A stretch of DNA of 64,000 nucleotides, taken from Siphonodentalium dalli. Its lineage: Eukaryota > Mollusca > Scaphopoda > Gadilida > Siphonodentaliidae. The position numbers and the translations under genes were made by a program. The stretch lies in assembly GCA_032622095.1 (NCBI GenBank), contig CP136062.1:15529710-15593709 (forward strand). The letters are read 5' to 3'. Within the stretch, counting starts at the first letter, position 1; every line of letters begins with the position of its first letter. Below the pieces are notes generated by a model, which did not search any database, was not told the DNA's origin, and saw only the letters and a list, made by a program, of their open reading frames with translations. Shown in pieces: positions 58,693-64,000 of the stretch.

Positions 58693-58845
58693 TAGAATAT
58701 GTAGCTAGTGTCGTCGCTTAAACTGTTTATGTCCGTGAGGGGGGTTTGAGCATCTATTGGGCGAGGCTGTGCCGAGTCCAATAGATGCCAAATCCCCCGA
58801 GCGGACATAAACAGTTTAAGCGACGACACTCGCTTCATATTTTAT
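58693..58845. repeat. Hairpin element H5
   Basis: AGTGTCGTCGCTTAAACTGT and TTATGTCCG pair with CGGACATAA and ACAGTTTAAGCGACGACACT; an inner pair ATCTATTGGGC / GTCCAATAGATG flanks the loop. Confidence 0.8.
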
Positions 58846-59515
58846 TTATCCATCGCACAAAACTTGCCTTTTGTGAGGTAAATCTGTCATTTTCCTCAGT
58901 TTTACATTCGTTACTTCGATGACGCCATTACATTTATTAGGTCAAGCAAACCAATTAGCATTCATGACGTGGGAAAACCGAAGTGCAGCTTAGAGCGAAA
59001 TAGTTCGTTGGCATTTTTACATTTATTATAAGCAGACCTTGTTCTGAGGATTTATAGATGTTTTTGAGCTAAAACATATATCATTTTACGAATTATTTTA
59101 GTGAATTATACACGATAACAAGACAGTCAAAGACTGTGGGGTCGCTCACCAGACTGCAAAGACTGATAAGACTGGGACTCTTGAGACCATAACAGTCAGA
59201 ACTTTTCATAATCACTTTAAAAGAAGCGGATCTACACAGGATATGTGGCTAGAGAGGCTTCATGTCGATCAGCGAATATCTACCCTTAAATTACCAATGG
59301 AACACTACATATCCCCCTCCAGCTAAACATATCCCCTCCTGACCGGGCTCCAGATTCCCAAGTCTTAGGTTAGAATTTCACAACTGACGTCTCAAACTTT
59401 CTCAATTGTTCGAAATTTCCAATCTCACAAGCACCGTTTTATAAACTATTTAGACATGTTTGAAGCCCAATTATCCATGAACCCGAAAACAACATATATA
59501 TGTCAAGATTAATCA
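58846..59515. other. No recognisable gene
   Basis: Repeated AGACTG words near 59125-59180 and one TTAGAATTTCACAACTG block near 59375. Nothing coding. Confidence 0.4.
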
Positions 59516-60253
59516 GTCAGGTAGTTCCAAGGTAGATGTTTTAAGTGAAGTCCCCATAGCCCCGTCATTTCTTGACAGGTTGACCTCATGTTAACAAATC
59601 TGAATCTCAGTCACTAAAGGATCCTCCATACTATATGTAAGCTAAATAGTCCAACCTCTCTTGAGAAGACATTTTTAAGTATTACTATAGAGACATACAG
59701 TTATGTCCCTGGTCCCAGTCTATTTAATCTGGTGACCCCATCTGAATAAATTTGAATCCCAGATACCAAAGAACCCTTCATACTAAATATCAATAAAATA
59801 GACCTGATGGTCTGTGTGAAGGAAGCATATTAAGAGGAAAACTTTCCTTTGCTTGACCCCTAGTTGACAAGTTGACCCCATTTAAAACCAATGACCCCAT
59901 TTGAAAAAAAAATCTGAACTCCAGGTCATCCAAGGACTGTTCATACCAAATATGAACCCGTTCAACCTGATGGTACAGCAGAAGAGGTAGTTTTTAAGAA
60001 TTACTATGGAGAGCAAGAGTTATGGCCCTGCCTTCATAACCATTTGATAGAGTGACCTCATTTAAACAAATATGAATGTAAGTCACCTAGGGAACATCTA
60101 CACCAAATATGAACCCATTCAGTCTAGAGAAGATGTGAGCTCAAAAAATACATTTCATTGAACAAATCTGTAAATCACACCCCCCCCCCCCCAACACAGT
60201 GGCGACATCCCTGCAAGAATATGACATACATCATTTATTTGGATGCCTATTGC

Positions 60254-60384
60254 CTTAACAAAATTACCATGACCTGGAAAGCCAGTGCATTTTCTTTTAT
60301 ATGGGAGGCTTCCCATGGGAGCATATATAAGAGAATGCACAAGCACAGGGTCTCACCAGCACAACTCTGGTCATGAAATGGTTA
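60254..60384. mobile_element. TTAA MITE, diverged copy
   Basis: CCAGTGCATTTTCTTTTATA faces TATATAAGAGAATGCAC, and the right end reads GGTCATGAAATGGTTAA. The left end (CTTAACAAAATTACC) is badly diverged. Confidence 0.5.
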
Positions 60385-60654
60385 ATATTAATAGTAAAAA
60401 TAAACTTTATCTTTCAAACAGGCAATTTGTATCTGAGATAAACATGGGATAAAATTCCATTCATAAAGCCACTATCAGCAACAAGAATGTCTGGGAGACC
60501 TGTTGACATGAAGATAATTAATGATGGCACAAACATTTGCCCAGTGATACCAATGTATTGTGTTACTCATACAGCTGTGTTCAAAACAAGGATTTACATC
60601 CACACCTAAATATTTAAACCCATTTGGTCTTTAATATGTATCTGGAGAAGAAAA

Positions 60655-60771
60655 CAATTGATGGACGGATAGAGACATGACAGATGGATGGATGGGAAAA
60701 CAGTCTGACATAGATACTGACAAATTCAATCCAATATACCCCCCCCCCCCAAGTTTTCTTTTCAGGGTATA
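60655..60771 (+). mobile_element. Family A element, 3' end only
   Basis: Degenerate GATGGACGGATAG run, then a TATACCCCCCCC...GGGTATA terminal hairpin (60735-60771). Confidence 0.5.
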
Positions 60772-60850
60772 ATGAGTTCAATTGGATACTGGTGGTTAAG
60801 AACATAATATTCGAACAGCCAAGCCTGAACATAGTGTCTGACATTTGCAC

Positions 60851-60935
60851 AATGAGGTCCCATAAGGGTGAATTTAATGACACAATCCTGCAATGCGGGC
60901 TAGCATCACCAAATTCACCCTCTGAGGACCTCATT
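60851..60935. repeat. Hairpin element H6
   Basis: AATGAGGTCC and AGGGTGAATTTAATG pair with ACCAAATTCACCCT and GGACCTCATT. Confidence 0.65.
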
Positions 60936-61136
60936 CTGTGTAGGCCTCAACTGCTATGGGAGACATAGCATTAGATTGAAGTTCTCCAGTTAAAGTTGGT
61001 GATGTGCACCCACTGGGCACCTCAATTATGCATTTTATATTCACAAATTGGGGGATATAGAAACTAAATAGAAGGGAAAAGGTAAGTAAAAATGTCAATT
61101 TAAGTGCCTATATACTTCCCAGAAGATGAGGCTTAA

Positions 61137-61229
61137 GCAGAATGAGGACCCTGGCTAGTGTATTTAGTGATGCTAGACTGCTGTGCAGGGTAGCATAACT
61201 AAATTCACCCTCTGGGAACCTCATTCTGC
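61137..61229. repeat. Hairpin element H7, related to H6
   Basis: GCAGAATGAGGACCC pairs with GGGAACCTCATTCTGC; the inner TTTAGTGATGCTA faces TAGCATAACTAAA. Confidence 0.65.
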
Positions 61230-61477
61230 AAATGCCAGACACACTAAATTCAGGTTAGAGAACAATAATTTGTTTTTATTTTAATAACACACATTGGCAT
61301 GAGTGCTGTCTGGTGCATTAAGTTCACACCTGTCAGCCTGATAAACATCTCAATTGATGCCTGTGTGTGTATTTATATTAACTCTCTCTCTGTCTGTAGC
61401 TAATACAATTGACTTAATATGCTGGTGGGAAAGATCCTGTGAGTTAGGAAATGAGATAGGGTGGAATGCTGTTGGTT

Positions 61478-61515
61478 GGGGGCAGGGTGGGGTTCTGGGT
61501 CATGTGGGGGGAGGG
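61478..61515. other. G-quadruplex-prone tract
   Basis: Six runs of three or more Gs separated by one to six bases (GGGGGCAGGGTGGGG then TTCTGGG and beyond). Confidence 0.6.
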
Positions 61516-62428
61516 TGATAAAAAAATTTGTATGTTAAATTGATCAAGGTGTTCCTGAATTTTTTATTATTTTTTGGGGAATTATGGCCCTGCCTGCACC
61601 CGAATTTAACCCAGTGACCCCATTTGAACAAATCTGAACCCCAGTCATTCAATGACCCCACATACCAAATATAAACTAAATCGGCACAATGGTTATAGAC
61701 AAGAAGTCGTTATAAGAATTACCAAGGAGGAATATAGTTATGGCCCTGGTTTCGCAACTGTTTGACACAGTGACCTCATTTGAACAAATCTGAATGACAG
61801 TCACCTAGGGAACATCCACACCAAATATGATCAAAATACAAAAATGTAATTTTTTGGTTTTTAGAGTTATGTCCCTGGCTCTGCCCCTAATGACCCAGTG
61901 ATCCAATTTGAACAAATCTGATTCCCAGTCACCCAAGGTCCCTCAGTACCAAATATAAGCTAAATCGGCCGAATATTTTTGTAGATGAAGTCATTGTAAG
62001 AATTACTATGAGTTATGGCCCTGGTTTCTCAACTAATTGACCGGATGACCTAATTTGAACAAATCTGAACACCAGTCACCCAAGGACCCTCCATACCAAA
62101 TATTAGCTAAATCGGCACAATGGTTATGGACAAGAAGTTGTTGTAAGAATTACTGTGCAGGAATAGAGTTATGACCCTGGTTTGGCAACTATTTGACCCA
62201 GTGACCTCATTGAACAAATCTGAATGAGAGTCACCTAGGGAACATCCACACCAAATATGAACCAATTTGGTATGATGGTTTCAGAGGAGAAGATGTTTTT
62301 AAAAGAGTTGACAGACGGACAGACGGACAGACGGACAGACGGACAGACAGACAGACAGGCGGACGGACGGACGACGGACGAGGAGTGATGACTATAGCTC
62401 CACCGGAGACTACGTCTCAGGTGAGCTA

Positions 62429-63780
62429 AAAACGTTCTGAAATCACAATGACGTCATTAAGGCCGGTTGACGTCCTTAGTTACCTGCGCAATTTGCATAT
62501 CAAATTACGTCATAAAGTAGTACTAACCTAATAAAGCTACGTTGACCTAATACAGCTACATTGACGTAATAAATGTAACGTTTATTAGGCAGGCTTTATG
62601 TAGTAAATGAACGTAGTGAGCGGTGGATAAAAGGGTATATTGTTGATTTTCAGGGTATGCTGACAGTACCAAAGCAGACAACGCAGAATTGCTATTCGGT
62701 GACCCATAGAAATTGTTCAGATGGTATAAGCTCAACAAACAACGTCGAGTCATTTGTTGAACTTATTATCCGAACATTTCCAAATGAGATTAATTGTCAA
62801 CGCCCCTTAATTGGTGACTTCGGTCCCCTATATCTCCGATTTGATCATTAGAGTATACCAATGTCCATATTCGTATGGCAAATTGTGATTAGGGTACACG
62901 AGGAATCTAAATATATAGACTCGTCTCATCCATATAAACCAAACGCAATATAACATATGTATAATATCTACTATAACGCATTCAGAGATCTGGATACTCC
63001 ACCATTAAGTTTCAGAGATCATGGGTACCAGAATCATCAAACAGTTTTGACAAGTTCAGCCGTCAGTCCAGTGGTGGTCTATTATTTCCATTTTCCTACT
63101 GTTACGTATTTGCGACCCTCCCTCAGAAAAGCTGCTACCAGTGCGAACAATACCAATTATGTACGTTAAGTGACATGCAGGTCATGGCAGGAATAGTTCG
63201 GAAATGATTGCCAGATTTCCTTGAAAATTTAGTATGAATATTGACTTAAAACTAGTCGCTATACTGTGGCCATCATTTCCCAACTCATTTTACTTCCTCT
63301 GAGGAATTCAGGCATTTCTGCGGATCGGGATGACTTCTATACTTCGGGTCGTATAGGAAAACATATTTCCTAACACTACGGATAAGATCCTCGGTGAAGT
63401 TGAGATCATTCTCTTTCTATTTTTGGCATTTTAATAATAACTTTCAAAAGACAAACACACGTGCACTGTGGGGATATACCACGCAAAATGACGCCACGCA
63501 GAATTTCCCTAACCGTTAATTTTTCGAGAAACGGACCATTTTTAGTCCGAGCTAATAAATGTAATTGCCGGATGCGTTGTCCTGACATGTGTGAAACGTC
63601 CAACGATATATATATATGCTTAAAACGATCCGGCAAAGGCATCCGGAAAATGGAAAAGTGTGAAAGGGCTTTACATACATTACGAAACGTTGGACACTGA
63701 ACCGGTAATTACACCAATACATATAGGCCTATATATATTTACATTCGGTCAACCAATATAAAAATTTGTCATTAATAATC
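62429..63780. other. No supported gene
   Basis: Three partial 19-base units (TAATAAAGCTACGTTGACC style) lie at 62529-62577. Open frames 62657-62851, 62957-63169 and 63461-63700 show no domain; the last is cysteine-rich (CNCRMRC ... MC) but has no ATG start. Confidence 0.4.
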
Positions 63781-63784
63781 GTGT

Positions 63785-64000
63785 AGTGTAAGTTAAAGTG
63801 ATGTGAAACAATCCGGTTGGGTGATCAAATAGAAATTTAGAATAATCTTCCTCAAAGTAGTTATTTGTTACTAATATCAATCCAAATTAACGATACACAT
63901 TGTCATTATTATATATTAATTAAATGCAATGGCTCTCGATGACGAAATCATTTGTATTAGATTATCGCCGATAGTTGCGTCCCGGATCGAGATGTAAATA
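63785..64000 (+). repeat. Dispersed repeat X, copy cut by window edge
   Basis: Matches 55500-55710 directly, including TATTATATATTAATTAAATG, TCTCGATGACGAAATC and TATCGCCGATAGTTGCGTCC. The copy continues past the window end. Confidence 0.7.

Larger units (their letters stand above)
59520..62428 (+). mobile_element. Family D tandem-unit element, interrupted
   Basis: Units of about 130-160 bases contain GAGTTATGGCCCTGG, TGACCTCATTTGAACAAATC, CAGTCACC and CACACCAAATATGA, at 59690-60170 and 61570-62300. The right end has an ACAGACGG run and a hairpin at 62395-62428 (TAGCTCCACC ... GGTGAGCTA) then AAAA. The middle (60170-61560) holds other elements, presumably inserted. The left border is not clear. 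Confidence 0.6.

Noticed and set aside
63461-63700. Cysteine-rich small secreted protein
   Set aside because: No ATG start, no signal peptide, and only a 79-codon frame.

Overview
This window is animal nuclear DNA. It is AT-rich, holds one intact long reading frame and is otherwise dominated by interspersed and tandem repeats. A Toll-like receptor, jockey/CR1-like retrotransposon debris and many short elements built from 'CATAACTC' modules followed by GACGGACG runs point to a marine lophotrochozoan, most likely a bivalve or other mollusc. The phylum is an inference from repeat style and gene type; there is no marker gene here that proves it.

Layout. 1-16 kb: dispersed repeats only. These include a foldback element at the left edge, reversed degenerate copies of a ~164 bp unit, a GCGCTTAAGCGC satellite, several hairpin-ended elements with internal tandem units, and a 374 bp tandem duplication carrying a hairpin. 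16.8-19.6 kb: a large inverted repeat with arms of about 1 kb, one arm interrupted by a piggyBac-like TTAA MITE. 20-34 kb: a Z-DNA-like palindrome, more MITEs, a foldback element whose arms are two-variant 16 bp satellites (26.6-27.9 kb), and another built around a CACGTG palindrome (30.1-32.1 kb). 35-43 kb: about 39 copies of a ~164 bp unit in three blocks, two of them bounded by short inverted ends and a terminal hairpin. 46-49.8 kb: two broken non-LTR retrotransposon fragments lying tail to tail. 52.2-54.6 kb: the Toll-like receptor on the minus strand. 55-64 kb: hairpin elements, another tandem-unit element, and a segment at the right edge that repeats sequence from upstream of the receptor.

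Function. The only gene I can support as functional is the single-exon receptor (LRR ectodomain, one transmembrane helix, cytoplasmic TIR domain), an innate-immune signalling receptor. The retrotransposon fragments are dead. Nothing resembles a multi-gene system. The most unusual material is repeat architecture: modular terminal hairpins shared in form but not in sequence, a satellite inside element ends with an inverted AAGATGGC/GCCATGTT dyad in most units, and palindromic elements of several unrelated families. Positions of repeat borders were read by eye and may be off by a few to tens of bases.
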